From NCBI RefSeq assembly GCF_003857055.1, contig NZ_QGSZ01000263.1, forward strand, positions 1 to 61,884: a stretch of 61,884 bases of DNA. Reading direction: 5' to 3'. Each line of letters begins with the position of its first letter. The stretch's first letter is position 1. Made by a program: the position numbers and the translations under genes. The stretch comes from Micromonospora inaquosa. Its GTDB lineage: Bacteria; Actinomycetota; Actinomycetes; Mycobacteriales; Micromonosporaceae. Below the pieces are notes generated by a model. It was not told the DNA's origin. It ran no database searches and was given only the letters and a program-made list of their open reading frames with translations. Shown in pieces: positions 34,132 to 43,039 of this stretch.

Positions 34132-35847
34132 TCAGAGGGTGAACACAAGGGTGGAGATGCTGCGCGCGCCGACGTTGATGGTGGCCTGACCGCCGTTCAC
34201 GGCGGTCGGCTGGCTGGCCGCGTTGGCGTTCTGCGAGGTGAGGTAGTGCTCAGCCCGGCTGACGTTCTGCGGGGCCTGGATCACGGCGTTGTTGACCGCG
34301 TTGTTCGAGCGGTTCAGGATCACCAGGGTGATCTTTCCGTCCCCCTGGTAGGCCGTCACCTCCAGCGGCGAGGCCTTGGAGCTCTTCGTCAGGGCGACCC
34401 GCTGGTAGCCGGGGCGGACGTACTTCGCGTACTGCGAGAAGGCGTAGCCGCGCTTGAGCGGAGCGCCCGCGACGGTGCCGAACGCCGACTCGCCGTCACC
34501 GATGAAGGAGTAGTAGCGCTTGCCGTACCACCAGATGTAGGCGTTCCAGTTGGCCTCCATCGACTTGTGCACCGTACGCATGATGTCGTCGAGGGTTTCG
34601 TTCCAGACCGCCGCGTTGGCGGGGTTGCCCCAGATGTTGGAGCCACCGCCGTCGGCGGCGTGCAGGTTCCACTCGGTCATCCACACCGGCTTGTTGTACT
34701 GCTCCGCCAGGGAGTACGGCCGCAGCCGGCCCGACTCCTCGGTGCCGTACAGGTGACCGCCGATGTAGCCGATGTTGGTGCGCGCGGCCGCGTCGTTGAG
34801 GGTCGGGTCGGTGAAGTTGTAGTTCATGTTCACCGCCTCGGCGACCATCAGCTTCGTGTTCTGCACCCTGCCGCCCTGGTCGCGGACGAAGGTGCGTAGC
34901 TCGGTGCCGCTCCAGTCCATCGAGTCGTAGTCCGGGTGCCAGTCGGGCTCGTTCTGCACCGAGGTCACGTCGATGGTCACGCCCTGGCCACGCATGTACT
35001 GCACGTAGCTGTTCAGGTGGTTGGCGTAGTCGTCGTAGTAGTCGGTCCTCAGCTTGCCGCCGTTGACCCGGCTGTTGTTGGTCTTCCACGCCGCCGGCGC
35101 GGTCCACGGCGAGGCGAGGATCTTCACGTTGGACCCGTACGACTTCGCCGTCTTCAACGAGTTCACGTGCGTCGCCCACTCACTGGAGACCGGCGACAGG
35201 CCGGTCCGCACGATGGACAGCCCCAACTGGTTGGCTCCCATTCCGACCAGCGTCTGGGTGTCCGTCGTCGACCAGGCGCTGCCCCAGATGGACTGGGCGG
35301 CCCCGAAGCCGTCCACGGTCTGGTACCTGGTCGCGGTGTTCACAGTGATGTCGGCCGGCCCGGTCGGCGGTGGGGTGGTCGGCGGTGGCGTGGTCGGCGG
35401 TGGCGTGGTCGGCGGTGGCGTGGTCGGCTCCGTGCCACCGGTGCAGCCCACCCCGTTCAACGCGAAGGTGGTGGGATCGGGGTTGCTGCCGGTCCACGAG
35501 CCGTTGAAACCGAACGAGACCGTCCCGTTGGTCGGGATGGCCCCGTTGTAGCTGACGTTCTTCGCGGTGACGGCGGCGCCGCTCTGGGTCAGCGTCGTGT
35601 TCCACGCCTGCGTGACGGTCTGTCCGGCGTCGTAGCGCCAGGTCAGCGTCCAACTCGTCACCGCTTCACCGAGATTGGTGATGGTGACGTTGGCGCCGAA
35701 TCCGCCCTGCCACTGCGACGACACGCTGTAGTTCACCGAACAGCCGGCGGCCGCGGCCCCGGCTGGCACCGCCGCGGCGACCGCTGTCGATGCCAGCAGG
35801 ACGGCGCCGGCCGACACCAGGGCAGCGTTGATCGCTCTTCTTCTCAC
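34132..35847 (-). CDS. CBM2-GH30 glucuronoxylanase, secreted
   Basis: The 571-residue protein has a signal peptide (about 1-35), a family 2 carbohydrate-binding module (36-135, Cys-bracketed, with exposed Trp residues) and a PTTPP repeat linker (139-163). The catalytic GH30 barrel with side beta-domain (165-571) has acid/base Glu300 in VQNEPD and nucleophile Glu392 in MTEWN. The WWYGKRYYSFIGDG loop and size fit subfamily 8 xylanases, which cleave xylan next to glucuronosyl branches; other GH30 activities remain possible. GTG start after AGGAGGAG. A perfect CebR-type box upstream implies cellulose or xylan control. Confidence 0.9.
   Translation of the reverse strand: MRRRAINAALVSAGAVLLASTAVAAAVPAGAAAAGCSVNYSVSSQWQGGFGANVTITNLGEAVTSWTLTWRYDAGQTVTQAWNTTLTQSGAAVTAKNVSYNGAIPTNGTVSFGFNGSWTGSNPDPTTFALNGVGCTGGTEPTTPPPTTPPPTTPPPTTPPPTGPADITVNTATRYQTVDGFGAAQSIWGSAWSTTDTQTLVGMGANQLGLSIVRTGLSPVSSEWATHVNSLKTAKSYGSNVKILASPWTAPAAWKTNNSRVNGGKLRTDYYDDYANHLNSYVQYMRGQGVTIDVTSVQNEPDWHPDYDSMDWSGTELRTFVRDQGGRVQNTKLMVAEAVNMNYNFTDPTLNDAAARTNIGYIGGHLYGTEESGRLRPYSLAEQYNKPVWMTEWNLHAADGGGSNIWGNPANAAVWNETLDDIMRTVHKSMEANWNAYIWWYGKRYYSFIGDGESAFGTVAGAPLKRGYAFSQYAKYVRPGYQRVALTKSSKASPLEVTAYQGDGKITLVILNRSNNAVNNAVIQAPQNVSRAEHYLTSQNANAASQPTAVNGGQATINVGARSISTLVFTL
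35366..35425 (-). repeat. Four 15-base repeats encoding the Pro-Thr linker of GH30
   Basis: The unit GGCGGTGGCGTGGTC (plus strand) occurs four times in tandem, the first copy with one change. On the minus strand it encodes PTTPP units, so copy number can change in frame and alter the linker length between CBM2 and catalytic domain. Confidence 0.9.
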
Positions 35848-36247
35848 GAGACTCCTCCTGGAATGGTGGTGGCATCCACGCCTCGGGAGGGCTCGGCTTT
35901 GGCGAGATTCAGCGATGGTTGGGCGGCAAGGAGGTTGGGAGCGCTCCCAGGTGCTTGATTCCAGAAAGTTAATTCGTCCAACGATTTATGTCAATGCAAT
36001 CGACCCCGAGTTGGCGGCGCCGTCACCGGCCGCAGGCACCGCCCCGCCGGCGAGTCGCAGGTGGTGCTCGGTGGACGCGACGACCAGGCCCGGGAGGCGA
36101 CCGAGTCCATCGTGTTGAGTCGGCTGTGGATTGACCGGGTGGTGAGGATCCCCGGCCTTCTATACCGTGGCACGGTCACGGGCGGCCACTTCCTCGACTG
36201 GGCTGTTCCGGGACGACGTCGCGTACGTATGAATATGGGGGTTTGTC
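35848..36247. other. GH30 promoter region and gap before the methyltransferase
   Basis: This 400-base gap holds the GH30 promoter: a CebR-type box at 35936 and an AT-rich stretch around 35955-36000. The remainder, 36000-36247, is GC-rich with no convincing gene. The methyltransferase leader occupies its right end. Confidence 0.6.
35936..35949. promoter_or_regulatory. CebR-type operator of the GH30 gene
   Basis: TGGGAGCGCTCCCA is an exact copy of the 14-base palindrome known for the actinobacterial cellulose-utilisation repressor CebR. It lies about 90 bases before the GH30 start. No CebR is encoded nearby; the LacI protein at 33034 or a distant CebR could bind. Confidence 0.85.
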
Positions 36248-37081
36248 GTGACCATGGAATCGCCGACGACCGGCCTGCCCGAGGCCGGTGCGGCCGCCGC
36301 GCAACAGAAGATCGACACGTCGGTGCCGCACTCGGCGCGGATCTGGAACTACTGGCTCGGTGGCAAGGACAACTTCGCGGTCGACCGCGAGGCCGGGGAC
36401 CAGTACCGCCAGGTCTTCCCCGGCGTTGTCGACGTGGCCCGGGCCTCCCGGCAGTTCCTGGTCCGCTCGATCATGTTCCTTGCCGCCGACGCGGGCATCC
36501 GCCAGTTCCTCGACGTCGGCACCGGGCTGCCGACCGCCAACAACACCCATGAGGTGGCCCAACGGATCGCGCCGGAGGCGCGGATCGTCTACGTCGACAG
36601 CGACCCGCTGGTGCTGGTGCACGCTCGTGCGTTGCTGGTGGGCACGGCCGAGGGCAGGACCGCATACATCGACGGTGACCTGCACGACCCGGCTGCGGTC
36701 ATCGCCGAGGCCGGCAAGACGCTCGACTTCACGCAGCCGATCGGTCTCATTCTCAGCGGGGTCATGGGCCACGTGCCCGACTACGAGACGGCCCGTTCGA
36801 TCACCCGACAGCTGGTGGCGGCGCTGCCGAGCGGCAGTTACCTCTCACTGAACGACGGTACGAGCCTGGTCAGCGCCGAGATGCAGCAGGCGCAGGACGA
36901 CTACAACGACAGCGGAGCGACTCCGTACACGCTGCGCTCGCCCGACCAGATCGCCGGTTTCTTCGACGGCCTGGAGCTGGTCGAGCCCGGCGTCGTGCCG
37001 TGCCCGCAGTGGCGACCGGACGACGCTGTCGACACGCCTGTCGACATCGACGCCTTCGGCGGCGTGGGCCGCAAGCGCTGA
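36248..37081 (+). CDS. DUF574-type SAM-dependent methyltransferase
   Basis: The 277-residue protein has the family opening SARIWNYWLGGKDNFAVDREAGD, then motif I QFLDVGTGLPTANNTHEVAQ, and RIVYVDSDPLVLVHARALL. This is the Methyltransf_19 (DUF574) family, abundant in Streptomyces and Micromonospora and of unknown substrate. A GTG at 36248 or ATG at 36254 may start translation after GGGGG. It is alone, with no clear operon partners. Confidence 0.9.
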   Translation: MTMESPTTGLPEAGAAAAQQKIDTSVPHSARIWNYWLGGKDNFAVDREAGDQYRQVFPGVVDVARASRQFLVRSIMFLAADAGIRQFLDVGTGLPTANNTHEVAQRIAPEARIVYVDSDPLVLVHARALLVGTAEGRTAYIDGDLHDPAAVIAEAGKTLDFTQPIGLILSGVMGHVPDYETARSITRQLVAALPSGSYLSLNDGTSLVSAEMQQAQDDYNDSGATPYTLRSPDQIAGFFDGLELVEPGVVPCPQWRPDDAVDTPVDIDAFGGVGRKR

Positions 37082-37197
37082 CGCTGTCTCCCGGGTCCGG
37101 CAGCCCAGGAATTTTCCTCTCCGAAGACGTGTTGTCCCACAAACGATAGGAAGAAAATACGAACTGTTGATCAAACTATCGCGTGGATGGTGAAGCA

Positions 37198-39486
37198 ATG
37201 TCGGACTACGGGCACGAACTCCGGTTCGGGTCGTTCCTGACGCCCAGCGTGCACGCCCCGGATCAGGTGGTGGCGCTGGCCGAGCTGACCGAGGCGGCGG
37301 GGCTGGACCTGGTCACCTTCCAGGACCACCCCTACAACGCGCAGTTCCTCGACACCTGGACCCTGCTGACCTGGGTGGCCGCCCGCACGCAACGGCTACG
37401 GATCTCGGGGAACGTCCTCAGCCTGCCGCTGCGCCCGCCGGCCGTGCTGGCCCGGGCCGCGGCGAGCCTGGACCGGCTGTCGCACGGACGGTTCGAACTG
37501 GGCCTCGGCGCCGGCGCGTTCTGGGAAGGGGTCGAGGGCATGGGGGCCCGGCGGCTCACCCCGGGACAGGGGGTCGCCGCCCTGCGGGAGGCGATCGACA
37601 TCCTGCGCGGCGTCTGGGACGACGCCGCCGACGGGCCACTGCGGCAGGACGGCGAGTACTACCCCGTTCCCGGCATGCAGCGCGGCCCTAAGCCGGCCCA
37701 TGACATCGACATCTGGCTCGGCGCGTACCAGCCGAAGATGCTGGCCCTGACCGGCCAGAAGGCCAACGGCTGGCTCCCCACGCTGGAATACCTGCGATCT
37801 CCGGACCGGGTGACCGCCAACCGGCTCATCGACGAGGCCGCCGTCGCCGCAGGGCGCGAACCCCGGGAGATCCGACGCCTGCTCAACCTGTTCACTGTCG
37901 ACGTCTCGGCGCGCAACCGCGGCTTCCTCCAGGGACCCACCGAGCAGTGGGTCGAGCAACTCCTTCCGCTGGTCCTCGACGAAGGGTTCAGCACGTTCCT
38001 GATCGGCCGCGACGACCCGCGCCTCATCCAGACCCTCGGACAGGAGATCGCCCCCGCGCTGCGGGAGGCTGTCGCCAAGGAGCGCGCGGGGCATGGGGCC
38101 GGTCCGGGACGGGTCCGCACGACCGTCGCGCTGGCCGAGCGGCACCCGGGCCTCGACTACGACGCGCTACCCACCTCGCTGGCCGAAAGGTCCGTCGAGC
38201 CCGGTGACGCGCAGTACGAGTCGGTCCGCCACACCTACAGCCGGTCCGGATCGCCGGCCCTGGTGATTCGCCCGCAGGACGCCGCCGAGGTGGTCGACGC
38301 CGTGTCGTACGCCCGCACGCAGGACGTCCCCCTGTCGGTGCGCAGCGGTGGGCACGGCATCAGCGGCCGGTCGACGAACGACGGGGGAGTCGTCATCGAC
38401 ATGTCGAGGATGAACAAGGTCGAGGTGCTCGACCGGGCGACCCGTCGGGTGCGGCTGGAACCGGGCGCCCGGTGGGGCGACGTGGCCCAGGCGCTTCACC
38501 CGTACGGCCTGGCCATGAGCTCGGGGGACTACGGAGACGTGGGCGTCGGTGGGCTCGCCACCACCGCCGGCGTCGGATACCTGGCGCGCAAGCACGGTCT
38601 GACCATCGACCACGTCGTCGCCGCCGAGATCGTCACCGCCGATGGCCGCCTGCTCCGCGTCGACGACGAGCATCACTCCGACCTGTTCTGGGCCGTCCGT
38701 GGCGCCGGTGGAAACTTCGGTGTGGTCACCGCGCTCGAGCTGGAGGCGTACGAGGTGGGAAACGTGGTCTACGCCCAGCTTGTCGCGGACGCGACCGACA
38801 GCGCCCAGCTGCTGGGCCGGTGGGGCCAGCTCGTCGAGGACGCGCCGCGGGAGCTGACCAGCTTCCTCTCGCTCTTCCCCGGCCGTCGGGGAAACCCTCC
38901 GGCTGCCCAGGTCACCCTCGTCTACGCCGGTGACGACGTCGAGGCGGCGCAGTCCGCCCTGAGCCCGTTCCTGGAGATCGGGCCGATCCTCGATCAGCAG
39001 GCGCAGCTGGTGCCGTACGCGGCGATCGTCGCGCCGCCGGGCAACCAGCACCGGGGGCAGGGGCTGGAGGACACCCGCAGCGGTCTGTTGCACCACGTCA
39101 CGCCGCAGGCGGCCGACCTGATGGCGAACATGATCCATTCCGGCGATGTGATGATCATGCAGCTCCGGTCCGTTGGCGGGGCCGTCAACGACGTCGCCCG
39201 CGACGCGACCGCCTACCCGCACCGGCAGCAGAACTTCTCGGTGCTCGCCGCCACGGTCCCGGACCGCCGACCCCAGCTCGACAAGCTCTGGGCCGAGCTG
39301 TACGCGCATCTCGACGGCCTGTATCTCAGCTTCGAGAGCGACACCGATCCGGCTCGGCTGCTGGATGCCTGGCCCGAGCCCACCCTCGGCCGGCTACGCG
39401 CCATCAAGGCCACGTACGACCCGGACAACGTCTTCAACCGGAACTTCCCGATCCCACCGGCGACACCGGCCGGCCCGGTCGCCTAG
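37198..39486 (+). CDS. Fusion of luciferase-like monooxygenase and berberine-bridge FAD oxidase
   Basis: The 762-residue protein joins two flavoenzymes. Residues about 1-290 are a luciferase-like (LLM) barrel (RFGSFLTPSVHAPDQVVALAEL, RLSHGRFELGLGAG), normally using FMN or F420. Residues about 335-762 are a PCMH/FAD-binding and BBE domain with His386 in RSGGHGISGRS, the usual 8-alpha-histidyl FAD attachment. The position of the second (6-S-cysteinyl) link reads GLTIDHV, so FAD attachment is probably monocovalent. BBE enzymes oxidise sugars or aromatic alcohols. The fusion implies consecutive or electron-coupled reactions on one substrate. The start at 37198 has GGTGAAG upstream. Confidence 0.88.
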   Translation: MSDYGHELRFGSFLTPSVHAPDQVVALAELTEAAGLDLVTFQDHPYNAQFLDTWTLLTWVAARTQRLRISGNVLSLPLRPPAVLARAAASLDRLSHGRFELGLGAGAFWEGVEGMGARRLTPGQGVAALREAIDILRGVWDDAADGPLRQDGEYYPVPGMQRGPKPAHDIDIWLGAYQPKMLALTGQKANGWLPTLEYLRSPDRVTANRLIDEAAVAAGREPREIRRLLNLFTVDVSARNRGFLQGPTEQWVEQLLPLVLDEGFSTFLIGRDDPRLIQTLGQEIAPALREAVAKERAGHGAGPGRVRTTVALAERHPGLDYDALPTSLAERSVEPGDAQYESVRHTYSRSGSPALVIRPQDAAEVVDAVSYARTQDVPLSVRSGGHGISGRSTNDGGVVIDMSRMNKVEVLDRATRRVRLEPGARWGDVAQALHPYGLAMSSGDYGDVGVGGLATTAGVGYLARKHGLTIDHVVAAEIVTADGRLLRVDDEHHSDLFWAVRGAGGNFGVVTALELEAYEVGNVVYAQLVADATDSAQLLGRWGQLVEDAPRELTSFLSLFPGRRGNPPAAQVTLVYAGDDVEAAQSALSPFLEIGPILDQQAQLVPYAAIVAPPGNQHRGQGLEDTRSGLLHHVTPQAADLMANMIHSGDVMIMQLRSVGGAVNDVARDATAYPHRQQNFSVLAATVPDRRPQLDKLWAELYAHLDGLYLSFESDTDPARLLDAWPEPTLGRLRAIKATYDPDNVFNRNFPIPPATPAGPVA

Positions 39487-39888
39487 ACGGCGCCGGACAG
39501 GTACCCGCGCGCGCCAGTACCGACTGACCGAGCAGAAGTGGCCGTAGTACTTGGCCGCGTACCTCAGCGCGCCGAAGCCGCCCATCGAGAAGCCGGCAAC
39601 CGCGCGCCCGTTGTACTCGGCGAAGGTACGGAAGTTCGCGTCGATCCAGGGCAGCAGCTGGGCGATGTGGAAGGTCTCCCAGTTGCGTGGTCCGACGAAG
39701 CTGTTCACCGGATTGCAGTACCAGCCGTCGTCGCGGTCGACGATGCGCAGGCCGTGCCCGTCACCGGCGGCCTGGGCAGCCGACGACGTGGCGAGGGCAC
39801 CAGCGAACATCCCGGCGGCGGCCGCTGCCACGGAACCGCCGATCAGTCGGCGCCGGCCGATCGACGCGGCCGGGGGTACCTCGAACAT
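39394..39888 (-). pseudogene. Decayed CE1-type esterase
   Basis: A good ribosome site (GGGAG) and a Tat/Sec leader (SIGRRRLIGGSVAAAAAGMF) lead directly into the middle of an esterase domain: GWYCNPVNSFVGPRNWETFHIAQLLPWIDANFRT, with the nucleophile elbow GFSMGG. The first part of the catalytic domain (oxyanion loop) is missing. Homology ends at YYGHF (about 39535), so the Asp/His part is also lost. The remaining frame runs antisense into the flavoenzyme gene. It looks like a deletion relic of a fifth CE1 unit in the region. Confidence 0.75.
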
Positions 39889-39903
39889 TGCGGTCTCCCT
39901 GAG

Positions 39904-41958
39904 TCAGAGGGTGGTCTCGTTGGGCAGCCCGAAAAAGTCGTGCCACTTCACGCCGCCGAGGAAGTTGGTGCCGGTGGACAGCCCGACGTAGACGTCGTTG
40001 AGGGTGCCCTTGGTGAAGGCGATGACGTCGTCCCTGCCGTCGCCGTTGTAGTCGCCCAGATAGGGGAACTCGCCGGGCAGGCAGAAGAAGTCGTTCCACT
40101 TGACGGTCGTGCCGACGAACGAGGTGCCGGTGGAGACGGCCGCGTAGACGTCGGCCTCGGCGTTGCAGGTGAAGGTCACGATGTCGTCGCGACCATCGCC
40201 GTTGATGTCCCCGACCCGCGGCAACTCGGAACCGACCGCGAACAGGTCGTGCCACGTCTGCGCCGCCCCGAACGAGGCTCCCGTGGACAGGGCGACGATG
40301 ACGTCGGACGCCGCGACCGGGCCCTGGGTGAAGGTGATGATGTCGTCGCGGCCGTCGCCGTTGACGTCACCCAGGGCCGGGTACTCACCGGCGATCGAAA
40401 AGTACTCGTGCCACTTGAGCGCTGTTCCAGCGAACGACGAACCGGTGGACAGCGCCACGTACACGTCCCCGGCGGCGTCATGGGTGAAGGCGACGATGTC
40501 GTCGCGGCCGTCGCCGTTGACGTCCCCCACCGCGGCGACCTCGGAGTTCGGCGTGAACCAGTCGTGCCACTTGGTGGCGCCGGCGAACGACGACCCGGTC
40601 GACAGCGCCACGTACACGTCGGCGAGCGAACCGTGGGTGAACGCGACGATGTCGTCGCGCCCGTCGCCGTTGAAGTCCCCGGACAGCAACGTCTCGTCGT
40701 TCAGCCCGAAGAAGTCGTTCCACTTCACCGACGTCCCGGCGAACGACGAGCCGGTGGACGCCGACACGTACACGTCGTTGAGCGAGCCGCGGGTGAACGC
40801 GACGATGTCGTCGCGGCCGTCGCCGGTGAAGTCCGTCGGCGACCCCGCCAGGTACCGGCCCCCCGAGCCGCCGGCGTTGACCAGGGAGATGTAGTAGTTC
40901 CAGTTCCAGTTCGGGCCGGGGTCGGTGTGATCGTTGCCGGGCATCTCGTTGTGGCCCCTGATCGCCGCACGGGTCTTCGGCAGCCCGTACTTGTCACAGA
41001 GGTAGCGGGTCAGCGCGGCAGACGACCGGTACATGGCGTCGGTGAACCAGGCCGGGTTGTCCACGAACCCCTCGTGCTCGATCCCGACCGCGTACGGGTT
41101 GGCCGAGCGTGCGTGGTAGGCGGTGTCGCCCTCGCGGACCATCTGGGTGATCTCGCCGTTGCTGGATTTCACCACGTAGTGGGCGCTCACCCCCGCCGTC
41201 GGGTTCTGGAACCAGCTCACCGTGCCGGCGTACGACCCCTGAGTCACGTGCACCACCACTGTGGTTATCCGCGCCGACCGGCCGGCCTGGTAGTTGCCGC
41301 TGTAGGCGGACACCCAGCGGGCGGGCGCGTACTCCGGCACCGCCGCCGCGGCGTTCGCGCCGGCGGCTCCCGCGGGAGCGACGTCCGCGTAGCGGCCGAG
41401 GTCGGGTCGCAGCGGTTGCGCCGCGACCCGGACCGGGCCGGCGGCGATCCCGGCACGCAGCAGGTCGTAGACATGGTCGGCGTAGAGCCGGGCGGTCGAC
41501 GCGTTGACGGCGGCGCTGTAGCGGGCCACCACCGGGTACCAGGCGGAGAGCCGGTCGCGTGCTCCGCCGGTCAGCCCCTCGTCGTCGGCCAGGTCGCGGA
41601 GCACCGCCGCGCCGCCCCGGACGTTGGCGGACGTGACCGAGCGCAGGCGGTCGACCGGTTCGCCGGTCAGCGTGGCGGCCCGTTCCAGGCTGTGCTGGGT
41701 GGGGTTGCTGACCAGGTGCATGACCCCGTACCCGTTGGCCTGGCTGGGTAGGCCGTCGTGCCCGTCCAGGCGGGACTCGCCGTAGGCGACAGCGACCAGC
41801 AGGTCCCGGGGTACGTCGAACTCGGCGGCGGCCCGGGCGAAGTCAGCGGTGAGCGAGCCGGGCGCCGCGGGTCCGGCCGCGTGGGCCGGCGCGGTCGCGA
41901 CCTGACCGGCCAGCGCCGCCGCCAGGAAGAGGGTGCACGCGCGCCTGGTCAGTCGCAT
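39904..41958 (-). CDS. Secreted peptidoglycan hydrolase: SLT-like and amidase_2 domains with six FG-GAP repeats
   Basis: The 684-residue protein has a signal peptide (about 1-28) and a lysozyme/SLT-like helical domain (about 35-160, AYGESRLDGH with a candidate catalytic Glu). The Zn amidase_2 domain (about 205-355) has VVHVTQG, RGHNEMPG and DHTDPGPNW. Six FG-GAP repeats of about 52 residues (DFNGDGRDDIVAFTHG... type, each with a Ca-binding DxNxDGxDD loop) complete it. It should cut cell wall outside the cell, with the repeats as adhesion or substrate-binding propeller. The ATG at 41958 follows GGAG. It is the second gene of a pair with 41979-42800. Confidence 0.88.
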   Translation of the reverse strand: MRLTRRACTLFLAAALAGQVATAPAHAAGPAAPGSLTADFARAAAEFDVPRDLLVAVAYGESRLDGHDGLPSQANGYGVMHLVSNPTQHSLERAATLTGEPVDRLRSVTSANVRGGAAVLRDLADDEGLTGGARDRLSAWYPVVARYSAAVNASTARLYADHVYDLLRAGIAAGPVRVAAQPLRPDLGRYADVAPAGAAGANAAAAVPEYAPARWVSAYSGNYQAGRSARITTVVVHVTQGSYAGTVSWFQNPTAGVSAHYVVKSSNGEITQMVREGDTAYHARSANPYAVGIEHEGFVDNPAWFTDAMYRSSAALTRYLCDKYGLPKTRAAIRGHNEMPGNDHTDPGPNWNWNYYISLVNAGGSGGRYLAGSPTDFTGDGRDDIVAFTRGSLNDVYVSASTGSSFAGTSVKWNDFFGLNDETLLSGDFNGDGRDDIVAFTHGSLADVYVALSTGSSFAGATKWHDWFTPNSEVAAVGDVNGDGRDDIVAFTHDAAGDVYVALSTGSSFAGTALKWHEYFSIAGEYPALGDVNGDGRDDIITFTQGPVAASDVIVALSTGASFGAAQTWHDLFAVGSELPRVGDINGDGRDDIVTFTCNAEADVYAAVSTGTSFVGTTVKWNDFFCLPGEFPYLGDYNGDGRDDVIAFTKGTLNDVYVGLSTGTNFLGGVKWHDFFGLPNETTL

Positions 41959-41978
41959 GGGGGTCTCCATTCCGCTGG

Positions 41979-42800
41979 TCACAGCGTCGTCTCGCCGTTG
42001 AGGCCGAAGAAGTCGTGCCATCTGGTGGCGCCGAGGAAGCCGGTGCCGGTGGAGAGCGCGACGTAGACGTCGCCGGTGTTGCTGTGGGCGAAGGTGACGA
42101 TGTCGTCCCTGCCGTCGCCGTTGACGTCGCCGGTGGTGGCGGTCTCGCCACCGAGGGAGAAGAAGTCGTGCCACTTCGCCGAGGTGCCGGTGTAGGAACT
42201 GCCGGTGGACGTGCCCACGTAGACGTCGGCCAGGGCGTTCTGGGTGAAGGTGACGATGTCGTCGCGGCCGTCGCCGGTGACGTCGGTGGCGGATCCGCCG
42301 GCGATGGCGTGGGTGCGGGTCGCCTCGTTGAGTTGGGCCCGGGCGGTGGCGGCCACCTGGTCGTACCGATCGGGGAAGCCGGACCGTTGGACGCACTGGG
42401 CGACCTGACCCGCGCTGTAGCGGGGGTTGTCGCGGTCGCAGAGGATGGCTCGGGTGACGTACTGGGTGCTGGCGTAGACCGGGTCCATGATCTGCTCCGG
42501 CGTGCCCCACCCGTAGTCCCAGCGCTGCTGGAACACCCCGAGCGACGACTTGTCGCCGCAGGGCAGGTTGTTCATGTGTGACTCGACCCAGCCCGCCTCG
42601 AACGCGGACAGCATCACCTTGTCGTTGGCGTTGTGGGCCCGCGCGACCCGATAGACGATCAGGGTCACCGCCGGGTCGCGGTTGGCGGGGATGGAGGGGC
42701 AGGCCAGAATGCCGAGCGGGTCCGCCTGCGCGGGGGTGGCCGGGACCGTCGTGCCGGCGATGCCGAGGGCGACAAGCAGGGCCAGGAGAGTACGTCTCAC
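41979..42800 (-). CDS. Secreted lytic-transglycosylase-like protein with two FG-GAP repeats
   Basis: The 273-residue protein has a signal peptide (about 1-26) and a lysozyme-like domain. AFEAGWVESHMNNLPCGDKSSLGVFQQRWDYGWGTPEQIMDP carries the likely catalytic Glu and the GVFQQR motif of actinobacterial wall hydrolases. Two FG-GAP repeats nearly identical to those of the next gene, ending in almost the same residues (GLNGETTL against GLPNETTL), follow. Only 20 bases separate the two genes. A paired role in remodelling or attacking peptidoglycan is inferred. Confidence 0.88.
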   Translation of the reverse strand: MRRTLLALLVALGIAGTTVPATPAQADPLGILACPSIPANRDPAVTLIVYRVARAHNANDKVMLSAFEAGWVESHMNNLPCGDKSSLGVFQQRWDYGWGTPEQIMDPVYASTQYVTRAILCDRDNPRYSAGQVAQCVQRSGFPDRYDQVAATARAQLNEATRTHAIAGGSATDVTGDGRDDIVTFTQNALADVYVGTSTGSSYTGTSAKWHDFFSLGGETATTGDVNGDGRDDIVTFAHSNTGDVYVALSTGTGFLGATRWHDFFGLNGETTL

Positions 42801-43039
42801 GCTGCTCCTCGGGGATGGTCAGTTGATGGCGGCTCTGGACCGCCACCGCCCGGAGGTCGATTGCTGAGAGTTTCTTCAGGGCGCTGACGTCTGTCAATGT
42901 TCTATGAAGAATTCCTTCAATGTATCGTTCTGGACGGGCAGGTATTGACAGCGACGATTGCCGGCGGGTTTACTCGCCCGCAACCGCCGTCCGATCACTG
43001 CGGCGCGGCAAGGACGTAGTGCGACAGGAGAGGGCAGCC

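Noticed and set aside
39538..41751. Plus-strand 737-codon frame with regular Asp/Val/Gly repeats
   Set aside because: It is the antisense of the FG-GAP repeats; the periodicity comes from the real minus-strand repeats.
39904..42800. DNA repeats that might suggest a CRISPR array or satellite
   Set aside because: Repeats are about 155 bases, coding and imperfect, each giving an FG-GAP unit. No short identical repeat/spacer pattern exists.
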